The notes beneath the pieces were generated by a model. The model did not search any database and was not told the DNA's origin. It worked only from the letters and a program-made list of their open reading frames with translations. From Megamerina dolium (lineage: Eukaryota; Arthropoda; Insecta; Diptera; Megamerinidae): 64,000 nt of DNA. The stretch covers positions 37,763,040 to 37,827,039 of the forward strand of contig OY978527.1 in assembly GCA_963854835.1 (NCBI GenBank), read 5' to 3'. This document shows, piece by piece, positions 25,101 to 36,506 of the stretch (the stretch's first letter is position 1; each line of letters begins with the position of its first letter). The position numbers and the translations under genes are program-made.

Positions 25101-25376
25101 TTAGGTTAGGTTATATGGATGCCCTCTCTCTGAGAGGACACTCTTACGCAAAATGGCGCATTGTGATACCATCGAGCTTCTCTTCCAATAGTGTTGTGCG
25201 TGTTAAATTTGGACAGCATTAGAAGGGACCTACTTATATTAGCCGGTTCCGGAAGGGGGGTACCATTCGAAAGAAAATTCTTTTCAATATGAAATTTTTG
25301 TTATGCTTCAGCCGAGATAGAACCCACGACCTACAGGTCAGAAGGCCAACGCACTAACCATTGAGCTACGCACCCC
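25101..25376 (-). mobile_element. tRNA-derived SINE copy 2, with LINE-like TTAGG tail
   Basis: The tRNA-like head lies at about 25305-25376 (minus strand), and the body matches the family but lacks roughly 100 bases in the middle: the sequence goes from CCGGTTCCGGAAG straight to GGTACCATTCG at about 25246-25263. Like copy 1, its 3' end is the GGTTAGG..CTCTGAGAGGACAC segment (25101-25168) rather than the usual tail, so the two form a tail subtype. Confidence 0.85.
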
Positions 25377-25565
25377 CTGGGCTTTAAAAGAATACCTTCC
25401 ATATGTCTGGAGCCAACAATATTCAGACTTAAAATCTATCTTTAACTGACTGCTTCAAAAAAAGACATTAACTTCATATGTCCAGGTTTGGTCACATATG
25501 CTTAAAAATGAATAAGGAATATAATGTAATAGAATCCAGTATTTTGTTATATTTGCCATTTCATC

Positions 25566-25990
25566 ATGAATCGTTTAACGCTAGAATATAAACGCTTCCA
25601 AATTGTGGAATTTTTTATTCAAATAAATAATTCTGGTTTCGAAATTCATATTTATGGTCGGCATTTCTGATTGAACGGTTACATTATTAAACAAAATTAC
25701 CGTATATGCAGCGAAGATAATCCTCAAGCTGTCATTGAATCACCATTACATCCATTAAAATTTATAGTTTGGTGTGGTTTACAAGCTGGCGGCATCATCG
25801 GTCCTTATTTCTTTCGCTACAGTGCAAAACAATCGAGTTATTGCAAAATCATTTTGGAGAGAATTTCTTTCCAGAGGGGGTCCTGTTAATTCGCTTCCTC
25901 GTTTGCGCGATTTAACGCCTCTTGACTACTTTTTATGGGGTTATTAGAAAAAGTTCTCCAAATATTTGTTGCACGTTTTACGAATTCAAG
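25566..25990 (+). pseudogene. Tc1/mariner-type transposase relic, core joined by deletion
   Basis: A plus-frame N-terminus reads MNRLTLEYKRFQIVEFF (about 25567). After IYGRHF and a stop it jumps to LNGYIIKQNYRICSEDNPQA and PLKFIVWCGLQAGGIIGPYFF, a conserved block of a Tc1/mariner (IS630-related) transposase that normally lies well downstream of the helix-turn-helix region. The part carrying the first catalytic Asp is lost. A later frame (SFARFNAS, LLFMGLLEKV) resembles the third-Asp region (LTPLDYFLWG in the family). The same lineage is found at 47444-49205. No convincing TIRs were seen here. Confidence 0.8.
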
Positions 25991-28376
25991 AAGTGGGAAG
26001 GTAAGTAAACCCTCCCTTTTAGTTTGGAAGTAACACTATGAAAGTAAAGGGTTTTCTAACCAAATAATACAAACGTACAAGAGTCATTATCTCAATTTTT
26101 GATTTAATCAGCCGGCATACCTAACACTTCGAATGAAGGTTTTCTGGTTAAACTTTATTATTATTATTATTATTATTATTATATTTTATTCCATATATTT
26201 GTTTTCTTGCAAATATGGTAGTATTATTATTTACACCTATTAAAAAAAAATAATGATTTACTAAGACATATCGGTGCAAAAAAATTTTTTATGAAAAAAA
26301 GCGCGACTGTGGCGGGACAAAAATAGAAATGGGTACATATTAGCGTTAAAAAATTTAGACTGGTTCACATTAGAAAAAAGCGGAATAGTACCTCCAAAAG
26401 CGGATTATCAGTATAAGACTTAAATATTAATTATATGTTCGTCATTGAGATTAATGTCAATAACAAATATATATATATACAAATTTTATAGAGTTTGCAA
26501 AACCAAACTAATTATTATACTCATGATGACGAATTCTTCCGACGGAAAATCATAATCGTATTTGTTAAAATGATTTCATCTTAGCCTGAACAAAAAATTG
26601 TCCTCTTTTATATTGAATTCTATATACAATATTATCATTAGACCATTGTTTATCAATATCTATCAGTATCGCAATCAGGTCGAAAGACTGGCTAAAAAAA
26701 CTTAGAATGCTCACTTAGTTCAGCGGTGCCAATTACTTTCATTTTATCTGCTGTACTGAGATATTAGTTATCGATATCTTTTTATTAAAACATCAAAAAT
26801 TAATAAGAAATGGAAAAGATAGAATGTTCCAACAAAATTATTTCACTATTTTTGATACATTTTATCAATCGAATAATCAGAATGTGTTCGATTTGAAATT
26901 AAAAATTTTAATTTTAAAAATCAAATCTACACTGTCTACAAAACTTAGCATCTATGTCGTTTTATTGGCACAAAGATAGTGGTTTGTCGAATAAAATATG
27001 GCTATTATGTGACCGAATTTAGATAATAAAACATATGTTATCGTCAGTTACAGATATGCGTCATAATCACTACGCTTTTTTTTTTCTTGAGATTACGCAT
27101 TTGTTTATGATCATTATTGCTACCTAGTCTAAAAATTCATAAACTAATGAAGCTCAGAAAAAAAAGATTTATTAATTTATCCGCGATATAAAACCGCAAC
27201 AGTTCTGCAAAATTTCCAAGAAACTTATTGACTACCATTGAGGCAGCCATAACAATAATTTTTCAGTTTTCATTAATCGCAATGTTTATTAATGTAAATT
27301 AATGTAAATTGATGTTTCTCAGTAAAACAAAAAAATTAAAGAAATATTATATTTATTAGAGCACTCGTCAAAAGTAACTAACTATATGTCCTACCTTTTA
27401 CGTATTCATATCGAAATATTCGCGTAAATCACAACATTCATACACTCACGCAAATTTGTGTGTGTGTGTTTTTTTTTTAAAGTATTATTAATATGGCTTA
27501 TAAGCAACACAATGGCAAAACAAAAATTAAATATATTTCTAGTCATTTGTTGTTGTTCCACATATGAAAATTACCGTCGGCGAAGAAAATTGTAATTCAT
27601 CAACACAACACAAACACATTAGTTATTGTAGCGGCGACAACCTACAACAACTAATCATTGACATGCGTTTGAATGTGTGTATGTATGTGTTGGCTTCCTA
27701 TTCTAAGGCATGACTTTATGAGTTCATAAATTATGTGTTTCCAAATACATGCAGTATCTACGTTTGTATTGAATACATCATATTATCTCAGGTGAAGGCA
27801 AAAAAAAAAACAAACAAACAAACGGAAAAAATATGAAATCAAAAAAAAAAAAAAACAAAATCGAACAATGTTAATTTGCTGTAATTAGCATTAGGCGTTC
27901 ATTTATATTTTTTTAATTTTTACTCTTTCCTCAAGTGTTGATTTAAAAGCAATCACTTGAAAACCCACATTTTTTTTATTTTGTTGGCATGGTGGCGGCC
28001 AAATAATACTGCCATAATTTTCCCACCTTTTACGTATATTTATCATAAAAGTATTGAAGTTATTACACTCGTTATTAATGTAATTACTATTATTTGTCAT
28101 AAAAAAAAAATATATGAAACATATTTTTCGTACTTTACGATATGCATATATAAGTGCTTAATGATTTATTTATCCTAAACAATTAATTAATTACTATATG
28201 AAATATATTGGAACTAAAATGTATTAAGTTTTACACTGAACTATGGATAATTTATATTTTTAGCAAGTTAATACAAAGTTGTTACACGAGCAGTTGGACT
28301 GAAAAAGTGTGTCATTGTTTTAGAGCGTATTTTATATCTCCAACCTGATCTTACAAAAAATTCAATGTATCATATT
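25991..28376. other. AT-rich non-coding stretch
   Basis: No supported gene. A (TTA)n run lies at 26157-26180 and a GT run near 27459-27468. A short minus-strand stretch near 26715-26741 (MKVIGTAEL before a GTGAGC) was judged too weak. Confidence 0.45.
26157..26180. repeat. (ATT)n microsatellite
   Basis: Eight ATT units. Confidence 0.9.
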
Positions 28377-28511
28377 TATACCCTGCATAATGCAATATGC
28401 ATGGTATATTCATTTCGGTCAGATGTTTGTGTCCACTTGAAGGAATCTCCGGAGATATAGACATGGATATATATTCGTGATCAGCGTCGATTAAATTTTC
28501 GATTTAACGAT

Positions 28512-28570
28512 GTCCGTCCGTCCGTCCGTCCGTCCGTCCGTCCGTCCGTCTGTCCGTCTGTCTGTCTGTC
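28512..28570. repeat. (GTCC/GTCT)n microsatellite
   Basis: About fifteen tetranucleotide units, first GTCC then mixed with GTCT. It is part of the mini-me-like element. Confidence 0.95.
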
Positions 28571-28837
28571 ACCTGGCTGGTTCGCACGATAACTTGAGTA
28601 AATATTGAGCTATTTCGATGAAATTTGGCATAAGTAATCTATGATCCAAGGGTACGGAGGGGATTGATATTGGGCATGATCGGTCAATAACCACGCTCAC
28701 ACCAAGCATTCAAAGCGACTAACCTCGAAATTTTCAAAATTTTTAACTTGCTATAACTCACATAATATACCACTTGGGACAACAATATTTTGCACATAGA
28801 GTTATATTATACTACTATATAACCCCGCCAAAAGTGG

Positions 28838-30070
28838 GTGAGCCACGCCTACTTTTTAGCGTAGTTCCCATACAAAGTGTCTGTACTTCATTTAAATTTA
28901 AACAGCTGTAACTTCTACAATGTTCTGTCTAGAATAACCATAATTGACACTTAGATTAACATAGCAGTCGGAAATAATTTGGAAGAAAACCAGTGTGCCA
29001 CGCCCACTCCTTCATGGGTCTCCTATATAAAGTTGCGGAAATTAAAAAAAAAATGCTACCGGTTATAACTTGCAAACTATTCACCGTAGAATAAAGAGAT
29101 TTAAGGCGTGGATTAGTATTGTACGAGCAACTAGGCTCACAGAAAATGGGCGCACCACGCCCATTGTTTATCGTAGCCCCCATACAAATTTTAAATTGAA
29201 ACAGCTGTAACTTCGGCAATCTTCTGTCTAGAATAACCATAATTGACACTTAAATTAATATCGTAGTCGGCAAAAATCTGGCAGAAAATCAGTGTGCCAC
29301 GCCCACGAGTCTCTCATACAAAGTCAAGGGAATTAAACTAAAACTTTTAAACTCCATAACTTACAAACCATTTAGCGTAGGACAACGAGATTTAAGGTAT
29401 GGATAAGTATTGTACGAGCAACTAGGCTCATAGGAAATGGACTCGCCATGCCCACTGTTTATTGTAGCCCCCATACAAAATTACTGAAATTCTTTTAAAT
29501 TGAAACAGCCGTAACATCGGCTATCTTCTGTCTAGAATAACCATAATTGACGTTTAGACTAATGTGGTAGTTGTACATAATCTGGCAAAAAATCAGCGTA
29601 CCACGCCCACTTCTTATTGGGGCTTCCATACAAATTTCAGGAAATTAAACAAAAATTTTAACGGCGATAACTTACAAACTATTCAACGTAGAACAACCAG
29701 ATTGAAGGTGTGGATTAGTATTGTAAGAGCAAATATACCCACAAGAAATGGGCCAGCCACGTCCATTGTTTATAGTGGCTCCCATACAGGATGACTGAAT
29801 TTCTTTTAAATTGAGATAGCTGCAGTTTCTGGAATCTTTTGTCTAGAACAATCATAATTAATGCTTAGGTTAATATGGTAGTTGTACATAATCTGGCAAA
29901 AAATCAACATGCCACGCCCACTTCTTAATGGGGCTATCATACAAAGTTGAGAAAATTTTAAAAAATTTTAACCGCTATAACTTACGAACTATTCAACGTA
30001 GGACAAACAAAATTAAGGTGTGGATTAATATTGAAAAATTAATTGAATTTACAAGAAAAAGATAAGCCAC
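28838..30070. repeat. tandem array of about 300-bp units (each two about 150-bp halves)
   Basis: The landmark GTGCCACGCCCAC (or a close variant) recurs at 28997, 29296, 29600 and 29911, giving periods of about 299, 304 and 311 bases. A second landmark (GAATAACCATAATTGACA or a variant) recurs in step at about 28932, 29231, 29535 and 29846. Between them, a related CCACGCCCA motif occurs at about 28842, 29152, 29452, 29757 and 30067, so each unit seems to consist of two diverged halves. The units are clearly diverged from one another, so the array is not freshly expanded. Confidence 0.8.
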
Positions 30071-30303
30071 GCCAACTTTTTATATAGCTCCCATACTAAG
30101 TCTCGGAATTATCTTAAAAACCTCCTTTAAATTATCGCTTTTAGAACTCTCATAACATACAAAGTACTTCGTCAAAGTCAACCATATTTCGGGTGTAAAT
30201 TAGTAGTATATGCAAAAATTGTTTTTCAAAAAGTGGAAATAAAAGAAAAATACCCTGCATATCTACATATGCAGGGTATAATTTGGTCGGCCCCAGCTGA
30301 CTG

Positions 30304-30820
30304 TAAGGAGATTTTTATTATTATAATTTTGGTTCATTAACTCACGTGTAACTCATAAAATAGGTATGCATTCAAAAAACAAATTAAATTTTCACAAATA
30401 TTTCATTAAAAAAAAAGATATTTTCTTTTTTCTTTTTAACCACTTTTTATTTATTCCTTTTTTTTATCTCAAATCTTGCCGTGAATAATTTATGTTGATA
30501 TTTATTTAACCTTCAACAATATAATTATATGAATTTTGAACCAAATAGCTATAAGTTATAAATTTCGAAATACAAAAAAATAATTCAAATATAATATAGA
30601 AATCAAAGGTGAAAACCATAAGTTATATTAATTGTTTACACTAAGTAACAAATATGATTTTGAAATACTAAATGTTGATTTTGAATCGTACCGAAAAAGT
30701 CTGAGGAATTGGTATTCTACCTAAGTAGGTACTCTTGTCTTCTGTTTTGTTTGTTATTATTGTTTTTGTGTAATCCTCGAAAAAAGTTCAAATTTGAGAT
30801 AAAATATTTATCTGAAGATC
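30304..30820. other. AT-rich non-coding stretch
   Basis: Nothing recognised. Confidence 0.5.
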
Positions 30821-31240
30821 AAGGGTGGGCAACTTTTTTATAACAATGCCCAGAATAAACTATATTTTTTCCGCGGGTCATAGCCGTTAATTGACACCTT
30901 GATTTGACCCGTAAAACAACTATTAATCATAAAGCAATAAATAAATTGAAAAAAATATGACGTCTGATATTGCAAATATTTTGCTATAGTAGCATTTCAA
31001 TATTTGGTTAAATTTGACTGGTGGTTATTTTGGGTCTGTACTTCGATTGTAGGTATTTCATCATGGAGAACAGCTGTTCATATCGATACATTGAGGCAAA
31101 TAAAGAATAAATATACTTTGCATTTGGAACTTCTTCAGCACATAGATTTGTATAAAACTCTTGGACAGGTGAAACATTTTTTCTAAGATCTTGCGGGCCG
31201 TATAGAAACTTTTCTCGGATCGGAGATTTGCCAACCGTTG
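30821..31240. mobile_element. possible hAT-like MITE
   Basis: The left end CAAGGGTGGGCAACTTT and the complement of the right end, CAACGGTTGGCAAATCT, resemble each other and the CAG.GGTTGGCAA-type ends of hAT elements. GGCCGTATAG and GCGGGTCATAG stretches near each end fit the same pattern. The flanking 8-mers (CTGAAGAT, TTATAGAT) agree at only five of eight positions, so the target-site duplication is weak. No transposase is visible; the 60-codon open frame at 31004 shows no hAT motif. Confidence 0.45.
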
Positions 31241-31344
31241 TTATAGATTATTGATAATTAATGGTTAATTATATTTATATTTCAATGAGTGAACCAGTTA
31301 TCTAGTTTGCCTGGACTAATTTAATAAATATAATATTATAGTGA

Positions 31345-31734
31345 CTACGGCAAGGTCGCGCAGACTGGAACCACACAAAAAGTCTGCTCAGTCTGAATAG
31401 AAGCGTGTTGAGGGTCACGACTGGAGTAATTACAGGTCACTGCGTTCTTAGCACATATGCTAGAAGAATAGGATTAGACCAACTAACGCACGACTTTTGC
31501 AGAAGCTGTAGAAATGAGGAAGAAGAGAAGTCAATCCTACATTTAATGTATTCATGCCCGGCACTTTGCCGAAGGCGAATGTCACATGTAGGTTTCCACA
31601 ATTCAGACAGCCTCACTAGTCTTTCAACAACAAAAGTGAGAGATCTCAGACACTTTACTTTAAGCTCTAAATGGTTCCGTCATAACTTATATAGTCTTTC
31701 TTCTGGGACAACTATATTAGATAAGGAAGAGTAA
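31345..31734 (+). pseudogene. LINE ORF2 C-terminus with zinc knuckle
   Basis: The frame starting near 31393 reads NRSVLRVTTGVITGHCVLST, then CRSCRNEEEEKSILHLMYSC and CRRRMSHVGF, ending at TAA 31732-31734. The TG..TGHC..L..H and CxxC..E(8-10)HxxxxC patterns are those following the RNase H domain in RNase H-bearing non-LTR elements. The frame is uninterrupted over 109 codons, so this copy is less decayed than its relatives, but everything upstream is missing. It is a different lineage from the copy at 9740. Confidence 0.8.
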
Positions 31735-31739
31735 TATTG

Positions 31740-31990
31740 CTGTAAAAATTATACCTTATAAATTAGTTTTATAAATTTTTTTTTTTTTATTTTTACTGGG
31801 TTTCTCTATTTTTACATATTTCTCTTTCATTCAGATCGTTATTAAAAGATACGTATAAGCCTCCACATTTCTTGGCATAGTTCTCCGTCTACTCCCTCAC
31901 AACGATGTTCCTTAACGACGAAGACATTTTCAAAATTGTGTATAAAATTAACGAATATATTTTGAAAAAAAAAAAACTTTTTTTTTTTGT
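31740..31990. other. AT-rich flank
   Basis: T and A tracts; this may include the 3' UTR of the LINE fragment before it. Confidence 0.4.
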
Positions 31991-32004
31991 AAGTAACAGT
32001 ATTG

Positions 32005-32348
32005 GGTGCCGTAGCTCAGTGGTTAGTGTGTTGGCGTTCCGATCTGTAGGTCGTGGGTTCAATCCCCGGCGGAAGCATAACAAATTTAATATAGGAACAA
32101 TTTTTTCTTTCGAACGGTACCCACATGTCGCCAAGGAATTGACAATTCTTCCGGCCGTAACAATTTGCCATGAAAAAGCTTCCAAAAGAACTCTGTGACA
32201 AAGCTCAGAAAATGTGATGTCGCAAGAGTTCTGCCGTTCGGAACCGGCGAACTGTCCAAAATTTAACACGCACAACAGTAAAGGAAGAGAAGTTCGGCCA
32301 AAGAACCCTTTGAGGCTTTGAGGCATATTTATTTATTTTTTCATTTCT
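32005..32348 (+). mobile_element. tRNA-derived SINE copy 3, full length
   Basis: The head reads GGGTGCCGTAGCTCAGTGG, with A box TAGCTCAGTGG and B box GGTTCAATCCC at about 32060. The body carries the family landmarks GAACGGTACCCAC, CTCTGTGACAAAGCTCAG and AACACGCACAACAGTA. The tail is GGCATATTTATTTATTTTTT. The flanks AAGTAACAGTATTG (31991-32004) and AAGTAACAGAATTG (32349-32362) are a 14-bp target-site duplication with one mismatch. This defines the complete element at about 344 bp. A and B boxes mean it could be transcribed by RNA polymerase III; it has no coding capacity and relied on a LINE enzyme. Open frames across it are incidental. Confidence 0.92.
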
Positions 32349-33260
32349 AAGTAACAGAATTGTTTCTCTCTTGAGAATATATTGTGTATTGAACATTTTG
32401 ATTTTACACTTTTATATATTTATTTATGTTTTATAGAAACTCTGAATTCAGCTGTATAATTTGTTTAATGTTTCCTTGCAAATTGTAATATTGTACAATC
32501 GACTTTTTAAAACCAATTCTAGAATCCACCTTAAGTGTAGATAGTTTTCAAATTTTTTTACACCTTTTGTCTGACAGTTAATGAGCATAAACCCAGCAGT
32601 ATCAAGCCCGAACTTGAGCATAACTTTATAAATGTATATCTAAATATTTGAAAATGATTTGGAAGTATAGAAAAATTTTCTATTCAGAAGATTTTCAAAA
32701 AAACTTTGACAAAATTATAAAATTATGCAAATATTAGAAATGATTTTATTGAAAATCAATTCATCTTAAGAAATTATTATTATTATAGCACATTGAAATA
32801 TCACCTTAGTGATACATTTCCGTCGGCAATTACATTTTGATTTCAGATAGAAAAAAAAACAAATTGTAATAATTATTTTTCAAGAATTAATTTTTGCAAA
32901 TTTCCTTTGGGGGAAAAAAATTTCACATTATTATAAAACAACTCGTCATCATGATAGCTTCATATCTATTTTAGTATTATGAAAATTAGTTTTTCCGCCA
33001 ATTTTCCATCTCAAAAATAAAGATGTGTAAAATTTCACTCATCCAATCACTTAATTAATATCGCCACTCTCACAGTTTCTTTCAATTGAATATTTTGTAT
33101 ATTTTATTTAATACATATTTATCTACTTGTACAATGCATATTATATACTATTTGTTGAAATGTTTATTTTAGCACTTTTTTTTTTTTTTTCTAAAATACC
33201 TATTATGTATACTAGAATAATTACGATGATATAAACAAAAACATCCGTAGACACACTTAC

Positions 33261-33294
33261 GTTTATAGAGAAATTTCGAATAATCACAATCCAT
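33261..33294 (-). CDS. candidate first coding exon (start plus donor)
   Basis: On the minus strand, GCAGA precedes ATG at 33294-33292. The frame reads MDCDYSKFLYK plus one base, ending at a strong donor, AAAC|GTAAGTGTG, at 33261/33260. The one leftover base matches the two-base lead-in of the candidate exons at 18607 and 21240. An A/CA-rich sequence upstream (about 33300-33330) looks like a fly 5' UTR. Eleven codons are too few for identification. Unspliced, the frame runs on about 30 more codons into a poly-lysine tract, which is less gene-like. Confidence 0.3.
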
Positions 33295-34174
33295 TCTGCT
33301 TTTGTTGCTCTGTTGTGTTGCTGATTATTGTTATTGTGAAAAAATTGATGCTTTTACACTGTTGAAGTAATTTTTTATTTTTTTTTTTTTTTATTAGCTT
33401 TTTTTAATTTTACACATATATAAATTATTTTTGAATTTTCAACACAATTTTCTATATAATTTTTTATTATTTCATTTTTTAAATAATTTCTATACTTTTG
33501 CAGAAAATATTTATACAGCTACTCACTCGCATATTAATAGAATAGATAAAACAAAGGAAAAAAACTAATATTGAACGAAAATTTTGAACAAATCCACGCG
33601 CAAATATATTTTATTCACTTGCGATCATTTCAAAATTACACGATTTTCACATTTATCATTATGTTGAGCAATGCCGACGGCCCTTAGCTCAATCGCTCTT
33701 TCTGCCTTTTTTATTTTTTTTTCTCTATAACTGTTATACAGGACAAAATGAGAATTTTTTCTCTTTTATTGAGACATGATTTAAATAGTTTGAATTAAGA
33801 AATTTTATGAAAATTGATTGCATATCTTTTTAAAAAGATTATTTTTTATTTCAACACACATATTATTATTATTATTATTTTTTTTTTTCATTTAACATTT
33901 TAATTAGTTATTTTCAAAGGTTTATTATAGCATTTCCAATAAACAAAATATCTGATTGTGATGCACTCAATTAATATTCAAAATCAAAACTAGCAACAAC
34001 AACAAATCCATTTGTTGTATTACTTCCATTTTCATAATTGCGGTTATTTTATTTGTATTTTTATTATAACATACAATATTATATTTGTGTTGTTTTTTTT
34101 TTCCAAGATACCTCTAATCGACTTGACTCAAATTGTCTTGTCTAAAATATAGTATCTTATCTTGACTCTTGGTT

Positions 34175-34198
34175 ATTGTTGTTGTTGTTGTTGTTGTT
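34175..34198. repeat. (TTG)n microsatellite
   Basis: Seven or more TTG units. Confidence 0.9.
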
Positions 34199-34450
34199 CT
34201 CTGCTGTTGTCTGTGGTAAACAAAAGCATTTATTCAATTACAAGTTAAACAACAGTTTTTATTGTTATTACCGTATTATTACACATCTATGTACTATGTT
34301 TGTATGTATGTATGCGAGTATGTACGAGTACGAGCATATAGTATGAATGCATTAAAACGGCTGTTACAAAGGTTATATTGTATATTAATGCTATTGGTTG
34401 ATATTCTTGTTATATTTGAATTGAGAGTATGATGACTCCATTTATGTTAT

Positions 34451-34498
34451 GCTGCTGCTGCTGCTGCTGTTGCTGCTGTTGCTGCTGATGTTGCTGCT
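34451..34498. repeat. (TGC)n-rich imperfect microsatellite
   Basis: TGC units interrupted by TGT and TGA variants. In fly genomes such runs may or may not be coding; no open frame of quality surrounds it. Confidence 0.85.
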
Positions 34499-34535
34499 AC
34501 TGATGAGTATAATAATACGCAATACCACAATATAA

Positions 34536-34555
34536 TGATGATGATGATGATGATG
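34536..34555. repeat. (ATG)n microsatellite
   Basis: About six to seven ATG units. Confidence 0.85.
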
Positions 34556-35861
34556 TTCTTTCACGAATCACAATTTAACAAGCGCAAACAAACATCACAT
34601 ACTACATATATTAAGTAATAAATAGCTATGTAAGCATAAACGAATGGTACTTATTTTTTAATGTGAATCTTCGAAAGATGCCCATCTTTGGTTGCACAAT
34701 GTAAATATTCTCTAGTTTATCCATTGATTCTTTCTTTTTTGTTCATCTTATTTTATTGTATTGTATTGTATATGGAAAAAAAATAGAATCTACATTTTTA
34801 TTGTTGTTGTTTTTTTTTTTAAAAAATATTTCCACTGTTAATAAATTTATAAATTTGTTAATTAGTATTTTTTTAATAACAATCAGATGACAACACATAA
34901 GAATCATAAAAACTTAATGGCTCGCGCGTTAAAATACACAAAAAAAAATAAAAAACAAACACACCAAAATACGAAATGAATATTTTGAAACTATTAAATA
35001 ATTGAATAATTTAATTTCATTTTGATTTCTTTAATTTCCACTTTTTTTTTAGTCATATTACTAATTATAGCGTATGTATTACGTTTGTGTGTATATAGTT
35101 GTCAACGAAGAATGAAAAACAAAAAAAAAAAACCCGCGCAAATTTTTTATTATATATTTTCGGCAAGCAACAGTTGCCTTACAATCATACAAGCGCGAAA
35201 TTTCAAATATCTCTAAATGTATACTTTTGTAGAAAAATTTTCAAAATATTTGTAGGATTTTCAAAATTATAAATTCATACAATACAAACGAAATTAGGTA
35301 CCAATTAATAAAAAGTTAATACATTTTTTCTTATTGAATATGAACAACACGTTTCGTAGAATCAACACTTTTTTTGTTTTTGTAATATAAAAAATATTCA
35401 AAACTCATAATATTTGCATTTTCTTTTATTAAATTATGTAATTAATTATCTTTTTTTTTTTAATACAATATATATTCTAACGTTTTTACGTTCTCTTGAT
35501 TTTTTGGGACTTTTTTTTTTTTTTTGTTTTCGTGATTTTATATATTTTTCTCCTTTTGTATTTTTTGTTCTTTCTTTCTTTATTAAAAAAGCTGCGGTAA
35601 TTCCGGTGCGCTGCTATAAGAGTGTACACGCGACGGAATCAACACAAGGCATAAACAAAACTGCCAACTCAAAATTGGCTCAAATCGACACACAGCAATA
35701 ATAATAAAAATAGCAAAAACAAAATACATCAAAGCAAAAGCCAAAAGCAATAGCAACAGCAACAGCAAGCAAAATAGAAAGAAAACGACAACGACAACAA
35801 AAAAAAAACCAAAATTGAAAACACAATCGTAGCAGTCAGTGTGCTCGTTGCTCTTACGAGT

Positions 35862-35890
35862 TGATGTTGTTGTTGTTGTTGTTGTTGTTG
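35862..35890. repeat. (TTG)n microsatellite
   Basis: Nine or so TTG units. It yields poly-Leu or poly-Thr frames on the two strands. Confidence 0.9.
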
Positions 35891-36506
35891 TATTCATTTA
35901 CGTTCGTATGTATGATATATATAGTGCATATGCTCGCCTTACTCTCTATTATAATATCGACCCACCGAACACATTGTGATAATACTTGTGAACCACCATT
36001 CACTGTGTGGGGCTGGTATCGTATGAAATATGACTCAGCGATGAATTGAGTTATACATACATATGTATTTTTAGTTCAAACAGAAATTGAGTCAAAGAGG
36101 ACGATTGAATTGTGTAAGAGAAAACAAATACTCATAGAATGAACTCATTTATATTAGATGTACTCTCTATGAGCCCCCCTCATTGAGTGCAATGATTGAG
36201 GAATCTTTTTAGAGATATTTTATTTAGAGTAAGTCAATATTGTATATTAAAGGGTGTTCTTACAAAGCTTGCATTAGTGAAAGTATAGTGTTAAATGGAC
36301 ATACTTAGTAGAGACATAAATACAGTTACAACATTGAACACAGCCATTTCGATAGAATAATTGAACATACTCCGTTATTATCACATGACTTAAGAAATAT
36401 AACCTGTTATAAGCGTTAGTCTGTACCGAGAATTCTAAATTGTTTTAGCTTTCACCCTTAAGTGGTCACATAACGAGAACAATATTGCTGTTATAGCGCT
36501 ATTTAA

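Larger units (their letters stand above)
28379..30278. mobile_element. mini-me-like non-autonomous element with terminal hairpins
   Basis: Both ends carry the same hairpin: TACCCTGCATA..TATGCATGGTA at 28379-28406 and TACCCTGCATAT..ATATGCAGGGTA at 30251-30278 (12-bp stem, 4-base loop at the right end). Inside the left end is a GTCC/GTCT microsatellite (28512-28570). The GTCY microsatellite with the preceding CGGTCAGATGTTTGT-type sequence is reminiscent of mini-me elements described in flies. The interior is a tandem array listed separately. No protein-coding capacity was found; open frames in it follow the repeat units. The family name is an inference by resemblance. Confidence 0.65.
32363..36506. 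other. AT-rich non-coding stretch
   Basis: No complete gene. It holds a candidate start exon (33261-33294), several microsatellites, and an A-rich segment with many CAA/GCA triplets (35620-35830) reminiscent of fly 5' UTR sequence. Nothing else was recognised. Confidence 0.45.

Noticed and set aside
26715..26741. Start-like minus-strand stretch MKVIGTAEL before GTGAGC
   Set aside because: The acceptor tract is weak, there are only nine codons, and no compatible neighbour stands out.
28512..28570. CRISPR-like short repeat array
   Set aside because: It is a pure tetranucleotide microsatellite without spacers, in a eukaryotic window.
28956..29794. ORFs of 76-97 codons within the 28-30 kb array
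   Set aside because: They follow the tandem repeat units and change frame between units.
32007..32080. tRNA gene at the head of SINE copy 3
   Set aside because: The A and B boxes are present, but the sequence continues into a body shared by eleven dispersed copies with target-site duplications, so it is a SINE and not a tRNA gene.
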